Notes: generated by a model from the sequence alone, not told the origin. A stretch of DNA of 64,000 nucleotides from Planctomycetes bacterium GWF2_41_51 (GCA_001825665.1 MHXZ01000067.1:1-64000); one strand, 5' to 3'. Positions 17,532-26,847 are shown, counted from the stretch's first letter. Program-made: numbers and translations.

Positions 17532-19166
17532 TTAAACGTTTTGAAACTGCGCGGCAGGTTTGATATACTTGCAGATAGTTTTAATCAGATAAGCACGATC
17601 TATCGGTTTTGCAACATAATCATCGCAGCCTGCCTGGCGGCACTTTTCTTCGTCCTCATTCATCAGACTCGCACTTATCGCGATAATCGGATTTTTAAAT
17701 CCGAAGGCATGCAGCCTTTTGGTTGTTTCAAAACCATTCATATTCGGCATCTGCATATCCATAAGCACCAAATCGAATTCCTGTGTATTGACGGCATCTA
17801 AAGCCTGCAAACCGTCAGATGCGATTGTTGCAGTAAAACCCAATTTTTCGAGAATACATTTTATGAAGGTCTGGTTTAAGGGTGTATCCTCAACAATAAG
17901 CACCCTGCCTGAAAATCTGCCTGTATAACCTTCTTCATCAACATCGGAATGTTTATTATCTTCAGTAATTACTATATCAGCGGGGACAATTAATGTGAAA
18001 GTGGAACCTTTTCCTACCTCGCTGAAGAGACTGATGTTTCCGCCAAGCAGTCTTACAAGCTGTCTTGTAACTGCAAGGCCGAGTCCTGTTCCGCCGTACT
18101 TGCGGGTTGTACTGCCATCGGCCTGCGTGAACACCTCAAAAATTGAGTCCTGTTTGTCGAGATGTATTCCAATACCTGTATCGGTAACCTTAAATTCGAG
18201 ATAAGGTTTTTGATCCCTCATAATGGACTGCACAGTAAAATCTATTTTGCCTTTTTCTGTAAATTTAACAGCATTGCTGACAAGATTTATAAGGCATTGC
18301 CTGAGTTTAACTGCATCAATGACAACCTTCCGAGGCACTTCAGCCGAACAAAGCACATTGAATTCGAGATTCTTTTGTTTAGAATCCGGTCTCATCAGAG
18401 ATTCGACATTCGCTATGAGTTCAGGAATATCGCATTCGACGTTTTCAACTTTTATTCTGCCTGCTTCAATTTTTGAAAAATCGAGAATATCATTAATCAA
18501 TAAAAGCAGACGTTTGGCGCTGTCGAGGATGAGCCTGACATAGCCGCTCTGCTCCTGTGTGAGATGCTCTTCTGAAAGGACTTCGCCAAAACCGATAATC
18601 GCATTCATCGGAGTTCTAATCTCGTGACTTATATTCGCGAGAAACTGGCTTTTTGCCACATTCGCTTTTTCGGCTTCGTGAGCCAGTTTGTTTGCGGTAT
18701 CCGAAGTTTGCATCAAGATCGCGTTCGTCTTTTCAAGTTCCTGTTTTGCTTCAATAAGGCTTGCTTTTGATTTTTTTCTTTCAATCGCATATCTGATTGT
18801 CTTTATGAGTGTATATTCGAGTCCGCTGCCTTTAACAAGGTAATCCTCTGCGCCTGCGCGAATCGCTTCCAACCCGGCTTCCTCATCATCAAAACCTGTG
18901 AGAACGACAATAGGGATATTAGCAGCTATAGCAAAAACTTTTTCTACGATTTCAGTCCCCCTGCAGTCCGGCAGATTAAGGTCCTGAAGGACTATATCGA
19001 AAAACCCTGTCTGGAGTTTCTGAATAGCCTCAGAAAACGTAGCGGCAGTTTCAACATTGAACCTGACCTGGCCCTGAGCCTGAATAAGAACAAGCTTCAC
19101 AAGCCGGCGGTCGAGTTCATCGTCGTCAACTAATAAAACTTTGGCTGTATTGTCTGGATGATTCAT
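17532..19166 (-). CDS. Hybrid histidine kinase (REC-HisKA-HATPase-REC)
   Basis: A soluble 544-residue phosphorelay protein. Domain order: receiver (residues about 9-125, LLVDDDE and DIVLQDLNLPD), a short coiled coil, HisKA (FLANISHEIRTPMNA), HATPase (NLVSNAVKF, DTGIGIH, GTGLGLA), then a second receiver (VLIVEDTPLNQ, DLVLMDMQMPNM, conserved Lys in YVAKP). No sensor or DNA-binding domain exists, so input likely arrives by phosphotransfer through the N-terminal receiver. The start overlaps the preceding receiver gene by 41 bases. It is last in the minus-strand signalling block and ends 4 bases from the convergent lepB gene. Confidence 0.9.
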   Translation of the reverse strand: MNHPDNTAKVLLVDDDELDRRLVKLVLIQAQGQVRFNVETAATFSEAIQKLQTGFFDIVLQDLNLPDCRGTEIVEKVFAIAANIPIVVLTGFDDEEAGLEAIRAGAEDYLVKGSGLEYTLIKTIRYAIERKKSKASLIEAKQELEKTNAILMQTSDTANKLAHEAEKANVAKSQFLANISHEIRTPMNAIIGFGEVLSEEHLTQEQSGYVRLILDSAKRLLLLINDILDFSKIEAGRIKVENVECDIPELIANVESLMRPDSKQKNLEFNVLCSAEVPRKVVIDAVKLRQCLINLVSNAVKFTEKGKIDFTVQSIMRDQKPYLEFKVTDTGIGIHLDKQDSIFEVFTQADGSTTRKYGGTGLGLAVTRQLVRLLGGNISLFSEVGKGSTFTLIVPADIVITEDNKHSDVDEEGYTGRFSGRVLIVEDTPLNQTFIKCILEKLGFTATIASDGLQALDAVNTQEFDLVLMDMQMPNMNGFETTKRLHAFGFKNPIIAISASLMNEDEEKCRQAGCDDYVAKPIDRAYLIKTICKYIKPAAQFQNV

Positions 19167-19596
19167 GAACGACTCTCTTACAGATTGTAAACCAATAATC
19201 GCTTAAAGTTTGGATAACCTCCTGGAATTCCGGCAAATTAACCGGTTTCTTAATATATCCGGCGGCCTGAAGCCTGAAACTCTCAAGGATGTCCCTGTCG
19301 GTATCGCTTGTAGTCAAAACAACAACTGGTATAACTTCAAAATCAGGGTCAGCCTTAATTTGTCTTAGAAATTCTCTTCCGCCCATTCCCGGCATATTAA
19401 GGTCGAGCAAAATCAAATCAGGAACTGCTTCATTATTAATTTTTGTTCTCTGGAGATATTCAAGTGCCTCCTCTCCGCTGCTAACAATAAGAGGCGTATT
19501 AGTAATGTGCTGTGATTTGAGGGAAGTCTTGATTAGCTTCTGATCCCCCGGGTCATCTTCGACCAGCATAATTGTTACTGCTTTGTAAATGTCCAT
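19126..19596 (-). CDS. Single-domain response regulator (Rcp1-like)
   Basis: A 156-residue receiver without an output domain. Phospho-acceptor Asp is in LILLDLNMPGMGG; acidic pair EDD at the start, Thr/Ser in TTSD and the conserved Lys in GYIKKPVN are present. The form VEDDPGDQKLIK with the C-terminal YWF is typical of receivers paired with phytochrome-type kinases (Rcp1-like). It has a clear ribosome site (AGGAG) and is a paralogue of the next upstream gene. Confidence 0.9.
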   Translation of the reverse strand: MDIYKAVTIMLVEDDPGDQKLIKTSLKSQHITNTPLIVSSGEEALEYLQRTKINNEAVPDLILLDLNMPGMGGREFLRQIKADPDFEVIPVVVLTTSDTDRDILESFRLQAAGYIKKPVNLPEFQEVIQTLSDYWFTICKRVVHESSRQYSQSFIS

Positions 19597-19632
19597 TTTG
19601 ACTCCTGATAATTATTGTTCAAACCTGTTGGA

Positions 19633-20076
19633 TTAATTGTTCAGTACGGCAGAAACCGGAAACCAGTAACGTGCAATCTTTCTTAGAATCTGCTCAAATT
19701 CAGCAGCCGACGCATTTTTCTGAATATAACCGGCAGCATGCATTTGATAACATTCATCTACGTCGCTTTGCAAGTCTGAAGAAGTAACAACCACAATCGG
19801 GATAGAACAGAAGTTTTCGTTTGCCTTAACTTCCTTAAGAAATCCTTTTCCTCCCATTCCCGGCATATTGAGGTCAAGCAGAACCAAACCTGGCCTCGGG
19901 AAATTGCGAGCATCCTCCAATCCCTTTTGCAGGAATTCAATTCCCTCCTCAGCGGACGAAACTATATTTAAATTAACGTGGTAATCAGTGCTCATAATTC
20001 CATTCTTAATCAATTTCTGGTCCCCAGGGTCATTTTCAACCATAAGAACATTCACTATTTTTCCATGATACTCCAT
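19633..20076 (-). CDS. Single-domain response regulator (Rcp1-like), paralogue
   Basis: A 147-residue receiver closely related to its downstream neighbour: VENDPGDQKLIK, LVLLDLNMPGMGG, VTSSD, and Lys in GYIQKNAS. One of the two acidic N-terminal residues is Asn (END), a change from the usual pair that may alter metal binding. A strong ribosome site (AAAGGAG) precedes the ATG. Likely receives phosphate from the CHASE8 kinase in the same block. Confidence 0.9.
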   Translation of the reverse strand: MEYHGKIVNVLMVENDPGDQKLIKNGIMSTDYHVNLNIVSSAEEGIEFLQKGLEDARNFPRPGLVLLDLNMPGMGGKGFLKEVKANENFCSIPIVVVTSSDLQSDVDECYQMHAAGYIQKNASAAEFEQILRKIARYWFPVSAVLNN

Positions 20077-20132
20077 AAAAACTCCTTTCGAATTTCAGCT
20101 TTATTTTTATAGCTGTGAATTCAGTCCGCCCG

Positions 20133-21230
20133 TTACCGTTCTTTTAAATCGGCACCGTTACTAAAACCCGTACAGTCAGTATCTGCCTGTACTACTGCGG
20201 GTATATATTCTTTTCGCTCTGAGATATTAACATCAGTTCCTCTATATCCAATCAGGCATCCTTCTTCATCAATGATTGGAGTGCCTCGCGTCATCAGCCA
20301 TACTATTTGGCCGTTTTTATGCATATTTGCATTTAGAAAATCTTCAAAAGGCAACTTTTCTGCAAAACGCTCAAAAGCAATAACTTTCATTGTTTCTCTT
20401 TCGTGAGCCAAAAACAAATCATAAAAATGTTTTTTACCCACGAGTTCAAGTGGTTTATACCCGAGAAGATTTTGCACTTCCGGACTGCTGTATGTATATA
20501 AACCATTCATATCGACTTCCCATATCCACTCAATTCCGAAATTAGAATGTGCTTTTTCAGTCGGCGATTGACTAATATCTTCATTACCGCTCTCATCGTT
20601 TTTTTTCGGGCAATCAATTGACTGTTTACTATCAACAACAAAAAAAGATAAAACCGCAAATAAAATTGCCGTGCTGATGACGGAAATCAAGATGATTATT
20701 AAAGCACAATTTTTTATTACGGACAGAATTCTTGTGTTGATAACATCGGAAGATGAACAAATCACAACAGCGTATTCATTGCTGTATCCGGGATTATCTC
20801 CGTATGGAAGAACAGCATAATAATATAGCTGGTTATCTTCTGAAACCGAAAAAACATCCTTCATGCCGGTTTGAATAGATTCTCGAATCCTGCTGTATTC
20901 AAGAGTTTTCCCTTTGTTGGAAAAAATATTATGGAAAACTATAGTCCCCTGCCTGTCAACAATCATAGCCTCCTTCAGATGTTCATTTTTTCTGACAAGC
21001 TCCATACACTGCTGGCTGAAACCTTCAATGTCTTGAGTTGCGAGTCCCAATGAAGTAATTCGCTGTAACTGGGTTTTGAGATTATCTCCAACCAGGAGAA
21101 GCTCCGAATGCAGGCCGGCATTGTAATCCTTTTTCAGAATTGAGCTGATAAAAAGCAGGTTCAGCACATTGGTAAAAACCAAAGCAGCGGCAAATATGAT
21201 AATTATTTTATTTTTTGTATTTTGCTTCAT
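20133..21230 (-). CDS. Membrane sensor with periplasmic and PAS domains, no output domain
   Basis: A 365-residue protein: membrane segment (about 8-28), periplasmic sensor region (30-175), second membrane segment (about 180-205), then one PAS domain with PAC motif (GIEWIWEVDMNGLYTYSSPEV ... GYRGTDVNISERK) and a short tail. No kinase, cyclase or methyl-accepting domain follows. The gene begins 7 bases after the ABC-type binding protein gene, so the two are probably partners, with the binding protein feeding this sensor. How the signal continues to the kinases is unknown. Confidence 0.82.
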   Translation of the reverse strand: MKQNTKNKIIIIFAAALVFTNVLNLLFISSILKKDYNAGLHSELLLVGDNLKTQLQRITSLGLATQDIEGFSQQCMELVRKNEHLKEAMIVDRQGTIVFHNIFSNKGKTLEYSRIRESIQTGMKDVFSVSEDNQLYYYAVLPYGDNPGYSNEYAVVICSSSDVINTRILSVIKNCALIIILISVISTAILFAVLSFFVVDSKQSIDCPKKNDESGNEDISQSPTEKAHSNFGIEWIWEVDMNGLYTYSSPEVQNLLGYKPLELVGKKHFYDLFLAHERETMKVIAFERFAEKLPFEDFLNANMHKNGQIVWLMTRGTPIIDEEGCLIGYRGTDVNISERKEYIPAVVQADTDCTGFSNGADLKER

Positions 21231-21237
21231 ATCATTC

Positions 21238-22389
21238 TTATTTTATTGCGATATCCTGAATGACCTTGGAAATCAAAAGCAATTCGGCTTCAGGTTTTAT
21301 ATTAAGTCTTTTTGCCGCAGCCAAATTAATTAACGGAATGCCCTTTTCCGTATGCATCATAGGAATTTCAGAAGGACTTTTACCATTCACAAGTATTTCT
21401 CTTGCATATACTCCGGCCTGATTTCCCTGTTCATACGCTGAAATAGTAACCGAACAAAGCGTTCCTTTTAAGACCCTGTCTTCCCAAAAAGAAAAATCGG
21501 GTAGGCGGCTGTTATTCTGCAGCCATTTCAAAACATCTTCCATCGGCACATTTTTTCCGTTTTCATCGACGAATTCAAAAACTCCCAAAAATCCGAGAGC
21601 ATCGACACTATCCTGGTAAGCCAATACTTTTTGTTTAAAATCATCAAATGTAGATATGATATCAAAACTTACAATCTCAATTTCTTTCTGGTGCTGCTGT
21701 TTCATTTCCTCAATCATCGGCGGCCACATCGCGCCTGTATCGCAAAGAATGGCAGCTTTTTTAACACCAGGAACGAGTTTTTTGAGCAGATGAATTGTAG
21801 CGGTATAATGGATTTTTTCCAAAACACCGGTGACGTTCTTCGCCCCGGCAAAACCATATTTTTCTGGCGATTCATTGACGGCACAGAACACTATCGGAAT
21901 CGGGGAATTAACATAATTTTTCGTAACATATTGTTGTGCGACATCATCACCCGCAAAAACAAGGTCAGGTTTGGAAACATTGATTGCATCACAAATCTCT
22001 TTCGATATCTGCATTTTCCAGAGTTCATCGCTCTTTCTTTTGGCGTCCATCTGCATCACATGATATTGAATATTTAACCCTGTCAAAGCAGATTGAAAAC
22101 CATTGAATTGATTATCAGTCCATTCCCACGGCGAATGATAACTCATAACATGAAGAATTTTAAATTGCCTGGTTGGAAGCGATTTTACAGTCTGATGCGA
22201 CCAAATGTCATTTTCAATACTATCAGAAGCTGAAACCATAATAGGTTCAAATTTTACCATTAAAAAAAGACAGCAGACAAAAACGGCTGTTAAAGCAGCG
22301 GCCGTAAATATTCTTCTGCGGCAATCATTATTACTAAACCTAAACACAGCATTCCTCCTGCAAATTCTTAATCTGCGCTGAATGAGCAT
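21238..22389 (-). CDS. ABC-type substrate-binding protein, probably membrane-anchored (PF04392-like)
   Basis: A 383-residue periplasmic protein. After a basic N-terminus there is one hydrophobic segment (about 27-47); then a two-lobed binding fold of the ABC_sub_bind type (ILHVMSYHSPWEWTDNQFNGFQ, PDLVFAGDDVAQQY, PIPIVFCAVNESPEKYGF, NVTGVLE). No permease or ATPase gene accompanies it. Its position among sensor genes suggests that it is a ligand-sensing subunit and not part of an importer. The ligand cannot be predicted. Confidence 0.8.
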   Translation of the reverse strand: MLIQRRLRICRRNAVFRFSNNDCRRRIFTAAALTAVFVCCLFLMVKFEPIMVSASDSIENDIWSHQTVKSLPTRQFKILHVMSYHSPWEWTDNQFNGFQSALTGLNIQYHVMQMDAKRKSDELWKMQISKEICDAINVSKPDLVFAGDDVAQQYVTKNYVNSPIPIVFCAVNESPEKYGFAGAKNVTGVLEKIHYTATIHLLKKLVPGVKKAAILCDTGAMWPPMIEEMKQQHQKEIEIVSFDIISTFDDFKQKVLAYQDSVDALGFLGVFEFVDENGKNVPMEDVLKWLQNNSRLPDFSFWEDRVLKGTLCSVTISAYEQGNQAGVYAREILVNGKSPSEIPMMHTEKGIPLINLAAAKRLNIKPEAELLLISKVIQDIAIK

Positions 22390-22620
22390 TGAGAAAGAAA
22401 CTCTTTAGAAATAATCTATTTTCAGTTTCTTTTAACATAATTAAACCTGTATTGGTATTTCGACAATAAAATCCAGGCACTACAATGCTATTTACCGAAT
22501 TTTGCGAAATATGGCCGCAGTTCCAAATCGTGATATTCCATTGCTTTATGCATATATTATTGGACAATAATTAAACATATAATTGCTGCTGGTAAGAATT
22601 GTGGTTTAGCCCGATAAAAT

Positions 22621-24561
22621 TTACTGAGCCACTGCGACCGTATTTTTAACGGCAGGGACGGTGAACCAGAAGGTCGAGCCGATATCGGGTTGTGATTCAA
22701 CTCCGATTTTACCGCCGTGACGTTCGACTATCTTCTTGCAGACTGAAAGGCCGATGCCTGTGCCTTCAAATTCATTTCTTGTGTGCAGACGCTTGAACAT
22801 TACAAATATCGAACTGATGTATTCCGGCTTAATGCCGATGCCATTATCCGTTACTTCGACTCTTATCATTCCATCGGCTGAAGGTTTGCTGGTTATAGTT
22901 ATTTTAGGCGTTTTGTCCTTTGGCTGATATTTAATACCGTTCGCGATAAGATTCTGCAAGAGCTGGCGTATCTGAACCGGGTCAGCTTCAATTGAAGGCA
23001 AAGACTGCGGGATTTCAACAATTGCCTGTTTTTCCTGCAGTACAACGGAAAGCTCAAGTTGCTGTAATTGTGTAATGATTTCATTAAGGTCAACTATCTG
23101 CGGAGGCTGCGTTTTGGAACTTACTCTCGAATATACAAGTAATCCTTCAATCATTTTATTCATTCTCATAGCGCCATCTATCATAAACCGCAGATTCTCA
23201 GCATCATCGCCGGAGAGCTTATCATTAAGCGATTTTTCCAATATGCTTCCGAAGGCGGTAATTTTTCTCAAAGGCTCACGTAAATCGTGCGAAGCGATAT
23301 AAACGAAATTTTTCAGTTCCTGATTGGCTTCTTCGAGCTTTGCCATTGAACTTTCAAGTTCATTATTTAAATGCTTCATACCCTCTTCAGCTTTTTTGCG
23401 TTCGGTAATATCAATAAATGCTTCGAGAAGCACTTCCTGATCGCCAAGCTTCATAGGTATAACATTTTTTATGATAGGTATTGCTGTTCTATCTTTTTTA
23501 AGAACTCTTCTTTCAGAGCAGTCTATTGACAGCCCCATATCTATAATGGGACATTTATCTTTATCTGCCGGGCATAGTGTGCAATGGCACATATTTCCAA
23601 CAAGTTCCTCTTCTGTAAAATTAGTCATTTTTTTTACGGCATCATTCACTCTTAGAATTTTCTTATCCTTGCCTACGACCATAACGCCAAATGGCATTGC
23701 GTCAATCATTGATTGTAGAATACCTTGAGATTTCCTAATTTCCTCTTCGGCCTTTTCACGTTCTGTAATTTCCTTTTTCAATTTTTCATTTGTGCTGCTG
23801 ATTTCGGCCGTACGTTCGTGGACTTTAATTTCCAAACTGGTTTTTGCCTCGATTAATTCAGAATCACGCTGTTGAATCTGCTCGAGCATTTCATTAAAAG
23901 CTTCAATGAGCGAACCAACCTCATCATTGCTCTGCTTGACGGCACGAGTTGAATAATCTTTTTTCTCAGAGACAACCTTTGCCAGCATGGCAATCGCGAG
24001 GAGCGGCTTGGAAACTACATTCTGAAGTCTTGTCGAAATCAGAAATACAGCTATTAAAGAGAGAGCTATAACAACACAAATTATTTTAATGCTGTGGTAT
24101 AAGGATTCGGTTATAGATTTCAAATCACATTGCAGGCAAATCGTACCAATTCTCTGATTATCCAGAACAACAGCGCAAGAAACGGTAAGTAAATTATCTG
24201 TAAAATAAAATTGCTCTTTAAAATTAGAAGGGAGTTTTTTGGCTATGTTGTCATTTCGATAGTAAGCGGCAAAGAGCGAATCTTTATCGTCGTAAATACC
24301 GCCGAAAACAATTGAATTATCAACGTGAAGAGCTTCAAGTATTTTCTCGGCGTCTTTGTTGTCCTGAAAGGCAAGAGAAGCTTTGCAATTTTCAGCAACC
24401 ATTTGAGCACGTGTGGATAAATTATTAACCATGCGACTGCGAAGCATGTTCTGGTTCCATCCGATAAATGCGCTGCCCGACAGGATTAAACCTGTAAGAC
24501 AAGCAAGCATAACTATCATCAGGAGCTTGTATTTAATTGTCATGTTTCGCGTTATATTCAT
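22621..24561 (-). CDS. Sensor histidine kinase with CHASE8, HAMP and PAS domains
   Basis: I start it at 24561 (MNITRNMTIK), which has AAGGA just upstream and overlaps the YfiR-like gene by 29 bases; the open frame runs 48 residues further without family support. Order: membrane helix, periplasmic CHASE8-like domain (ENCKASLAFQDNKDAEKILEAL), membrane helix, HAMP, long coiled coil, PAS with a Cys-rich loop (CHCTLCPADKDKCP), HisKA of phytochrome type (YIASHDLREPLR), HATPase (NLIANGIKYQ, DNGIGIK, GTGIGLS). CHASE8 is the sensor of YfiN, which is controlled by periplasmic YfiR; here the output is a kinase instead of a cyclase. The Cys loop may bind metal or a cluster. Confidence 0.88.
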   Translation of the reverse strand: MNITRNMTIKYKLLMIVMLACLTGLILSGSAFIGWNQNMLRSRMVNNLSTRAQMVAENCKASLAFQDNKDAEKILEALHVDNSIVFGGIYDDKDSLFAAYYRNDNIAKKLPSNFKEQFYFTDNLLTVSCAVVLDNQRIGTICLQCDLKSITESLYHSIKIICVVIALSLIAVFLISTRLQNVVSKPLLAIAMLAKVVSEKKDYSTRAVKQSNDEVGSLIEAFNEMLEQIQQRDSELIEAKTSLEIKVHERTAEISSTNEKLKKEITEREKAEEEIRKSQGILQSMIDAMPFGVMVVGKDKKILRVNDAVKKMTNFTEEELVGNMCHCTLCPADKDKCPIIDMGLSIDCSERRVLKKDRTAIPIIKNVIPMKLGDQEVLLEAFIDITERKKAEEGMKHLNNELESSMAKLEEANQELKNFVYIASHDLREPLRKITAFGSILEKSLNDKLSGDDAENLRFMIDGAMRMNKMIEGLLVYSRVSSKTQPPQIVDLNEIITQLQQLELSVVLQEKQAIVEIPQSLPSIEADPVQIRQLLQNLIANGIKYQPKDKTPKITITSKPSADGMIRVEVTDNGIGIKPEYISSIFVMFKRLHTRNEFEGTGIGLSVCKKIVERHGGKIGVESQPDIGSTFWFTVPAVKNTVAVAQ

Positions 24562-25189
24562 AGACATCCTTTTTGTAGCCTTGTGATTGTTTCTCTTCGA
24601 TAACTTTCTTTGCAAGGCGTAAAAGCTGAGAACGGATTTCGAGTTTTGACTGCAAAGCGGCAATAGCGTTAATTTCAAAACAAATTTTATCGTCTTCAAC
24701 AACAAAATTAATCACGCCACCGCCTGATTCGAGAAACCCATCCATATCACCGACCGTCAAAATATTATAACCATTCACCAGATTTATAATTTCTTGTAAA
24801 ACCGGTTTTTCAGAACTGCATATAAACAGCAAATGACATTTCCTTATCTCCTCTATTTCACTGTTCATTTTTTCAGGAGATGATTTCTTAATATCTTCCA
24901 AACCGGCGAAATATTTAACCGCTATATTTTTTTCTTTGACCTGCTTACTTTTTATAGGTTCAAAGGCATTTTCAAATGGGTTTTCCCCCATTACTCCTAT
25001 TATTATGGGCTGACCATCAGCAGGCATTTTTTCCTTCGGCCAATCAATGAACATCATAAAATTATAAATGAACGCAGCTTTAAGTTGATACTCGCGTCCG
25101 GAAAGGGAATCTGCCCGGGTTTGCGTGCAGGTAAACATTGCAAAAATTAAAATAATATAAAAGTAAATTCTTAGTTTTGCCAATCTCAT
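24533..25189 (-). CDS. YfiR-like periplasmic protein (DUF4154)
   Basis: Exported protein of the YfiR/DUF4154 family. A start at 25189 (MRLAKLRIYFYIILIFAMF) gives a proper signal peptide ending near TQTRA. Family features are YQLKAAFIYNFMMFIDWP, the CHLLFICSSEK segment and the end region NILTVGDMDGFLESGGGVINFVVEDDKICFEIN. In Pseudomonas YfiR represses the CHASE8 cyclase YfiN in response to redox or envelope stress. Here it overlaps a CHASE8 kinase gene, so I infer it regulates that kinase. It is the first gene of the signalling block. Confidence 0.88.
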   Translation of the reverse strand: MRLAKLRIYFYIILIFAMFTCTQTRADSLSGREYQLKAAFIYNFMMFIDWPKEKMPADGQPIIIGVMGENPFENAFEPIKSKQVKEKNIAVKYFAGLEDIKKSSPEKMNSEIEEIRKCHLLFICSSEKPVLQEIINLVNGYNILTVGDMDGFLESGGGVINFVVEDDKICFEINAIAALQSKLEIRSQLLRLAKKVIEEKQSQGYKKDVYEYNAKHDN

Positions 25190-25353
25190 ATCAGGGGTCC
25201 AGAATACACTGAACAAACATAGTAGATAAAATCGGCATAAAATTGCGATGTGTTTATAAAAATTTTCAAAATATAAATAAATGCTGCAAATAATAGCTTA
25301 ATTTGGATCATTTATAGGGCGTTGAAAAAAAGTTAAAAAAATTATCTTATCGC

Positions 25354-25381
25354 TTGTCAAAACTAATTTCGTGTTTATATT
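25354..25381 (+). promoter_or_regulatory. Promoter giving a probable leaderless transcript
   Basis: TTGTCA at 25354-25359 and TATATT at 25376-25381 are spaced by 16 bases. The -10 box ends 6 bases before the ATG at 25388, so transcription would begin at about the A of the start codon. No ribosome site exists in that gap. Confidence 0.5.
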
Positions 25382-25387
25382 CCTGTT

Positions 25388-26542
25388 ATGTTAGTCAATT
25401 CCAAACCAGACACTTTCGAAAAACTCCAGCTTTTGAGCAGAGACTCGCAATATGACCTCGCTTGTGCCTGCGGTACAGATAAATTCGGACATCGCACAAG
25501 GGGCGGCCAAGGCAAATGGATATACCCCATCACCCTGCCGGATGGCGGCAGAAGCGTACTTTTTAAAACATTGATTTCCAACGCCTGCTCGAGTGACTGC
25601 AAATACTGCCCTCTTAATAAAAACAACGATGTCAGACGATGCACCCTTACCAATGAAGAAATAGTCAATTCATTTCTTGATTATTACAACAGGGGCGAAG
25701 TTTTCGGTTTGTTCCTGTCAAGCGGCATAATTGGAACAGCCGAAGCGACTATGGACAAACTTATCACTTGCACAGAGATACTTCGAAAGAAACATCAATT
25801 TAAAGGTTATATTCATCTTAAAATACTTCCCGGTTCAAGCCCTGCTGCGATTGCAAAAGCAGTATCATTGGCAACCGCTGTTTCTTTAAATATCGAAACG
25901 CCGGGCAAAGAATTTTTATCAAAATTATCAACCAAAAAAGATTTTTTGAAGGATATAGTAGAACCAATAAAACTTATCAGCAGTCTTGCAAAACAAAACC
26001 GCAGGAGAGTTAAGCAAACCACCCAATTTATCGTGGGTGCGGCGGGGGAAAACGACAGGCAAATCGTAGATTACACCTCGGCTCTATATAATAGGATGGG
26101 CTTAAACAGGGTTTATTTCTCAGCTTACCAGCATATACACGCAGAAAACCAGCAATCGGCTAATCAGAATCAGGAAGGATTTATTCGCGAACATCGTCTT
26201 TATCAGGTAGATTTTCTGCTGAGGAAATATGGATTTAAGCAGACCGAATTTATATACGATAATTCAGGTCGTCTGTCTATCGAAAAAGACCCGAAAGAGA
26301 TATGGGCACAAAATCATCCAGAATTCTTCCCCGTAAATATAAATACGGCGAACAAATATAACCTCTTGCGTGTACCTGGCTTAGGCCCGAATACAGTTGA
26401 AATGATAATAAATAAAAGAAATGTGGCAAAAATCAGCTCAATTGACGATATTGGTAGTATGAATAAAAGGACCTTAAAAGCGGCAAAGTACCTCGATTTT
26501 GGTGCCCAGCAGAAAAATAAGGTATTTTTATTTAATTTTTAG
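25388..26542 (+). CDS. Putative DNA modification/repair radical SAM protein with HhH domain
   Basis: Radical SAM enzyme of 384 residues with Cys67, Cys71 and Cys74 (CSSDCKYC) as the [4Fe-4S] ligands, a preceding CACGTDKFGHR motif, and a C-terminal helix-hairpin-helix region (VNINTANKYNLLRVPGLGPNTVEMI, residues about 317-345) typical of DNA-binding proteins. It matches the family annotated as putative DNA modification/repair (TIGR03916-like). The usual partner, a DUF4130-type protein, is not adjacent here. The ATG probably starts a leaderless message. The substrate is unknown. Confidence 0.85.
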   Translation: MLVNSKPDTFEKLQLLSRDSQYDLACACGTDKFGHRTRGGQGKWIYPITLPDGGRSVLFKTLISNACSSDCKYCPLNKNNDVRRCTLTNEEIVNSFLDYYNRGEVFGLFLSSGIIGTAEATMDKLITCTEILRKKHQFKGYIHLKILPGSSPAAIAKAVSLATAVSLNIETPGKEFLSKLSTKKDFLKDIVEPIKLISSLAKQNRRRVKQTTQFIVGAAGENDRQIVDYTSALYNRMGLNRVYFSAYQHIHAENQQSANQNQEGFIREHRLYQVDFLLRKYGFKQTEFIYDNSGRLSIEKDPKEIWAQNHPEFFPVNINTANKYNLLRVPGLGPNTVEMIINKRNVAKISSIDDIGSMNKRTLKAAKYLDFGAQQKNKVFLFNF

Positions 26543-26630
26543 CTTGAAAAAGACAGAGAACTTACTAATATCTCTAATTCTATTCGTTTATAAGAAATCC
26601 AGTATTTTACGAGAAAAGGTTCAGTATTAT

Positions 26631-26819
26631 ATGATTAAAGTCAAATCTCGCGCAGGCGAGTCAGTCGAACAGATGGTAAAGCGGTTTAAAAAAATGTGCG
26701 AAAAAGAAGGCATTATTCGCGACATTAAGAGAATCAGTTATTATGAGAAACCTTCTGAAAAGAACCGCAGAAGAAGACGCAAAGCCGCAAGGTCTGCGAA
26801 GTTCTCGAGCAGATACTAA
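26631..26819 (+). CDS. rpsU: Ribosomal protein bS21
   Basis: Small-subunit ribosomal protein of 62 residues. It has the family core VEQMVKRFKKMCEKEGIIRDIKRISYYEKPSEKNRRR and a basic tail. The ATG at 26631 gives the usual N-terminus (MIKVKSRAGES); the frame is open further upstream but that is not conserved sequence. AAGG lies about 10 bases before the start. An intrinsic terminator follows 28 bases after the stop. Confidence 0.93.
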   Translation: MIKVKSRAGESVEQMVKRFKKMCEKEGIIRDIKRISYYEKPSEKNRRRRRKAARSAKFSSRY

Positions 26820-26847
26820 CCTCTCCGTATTTTGAAGATTCCAAAAG

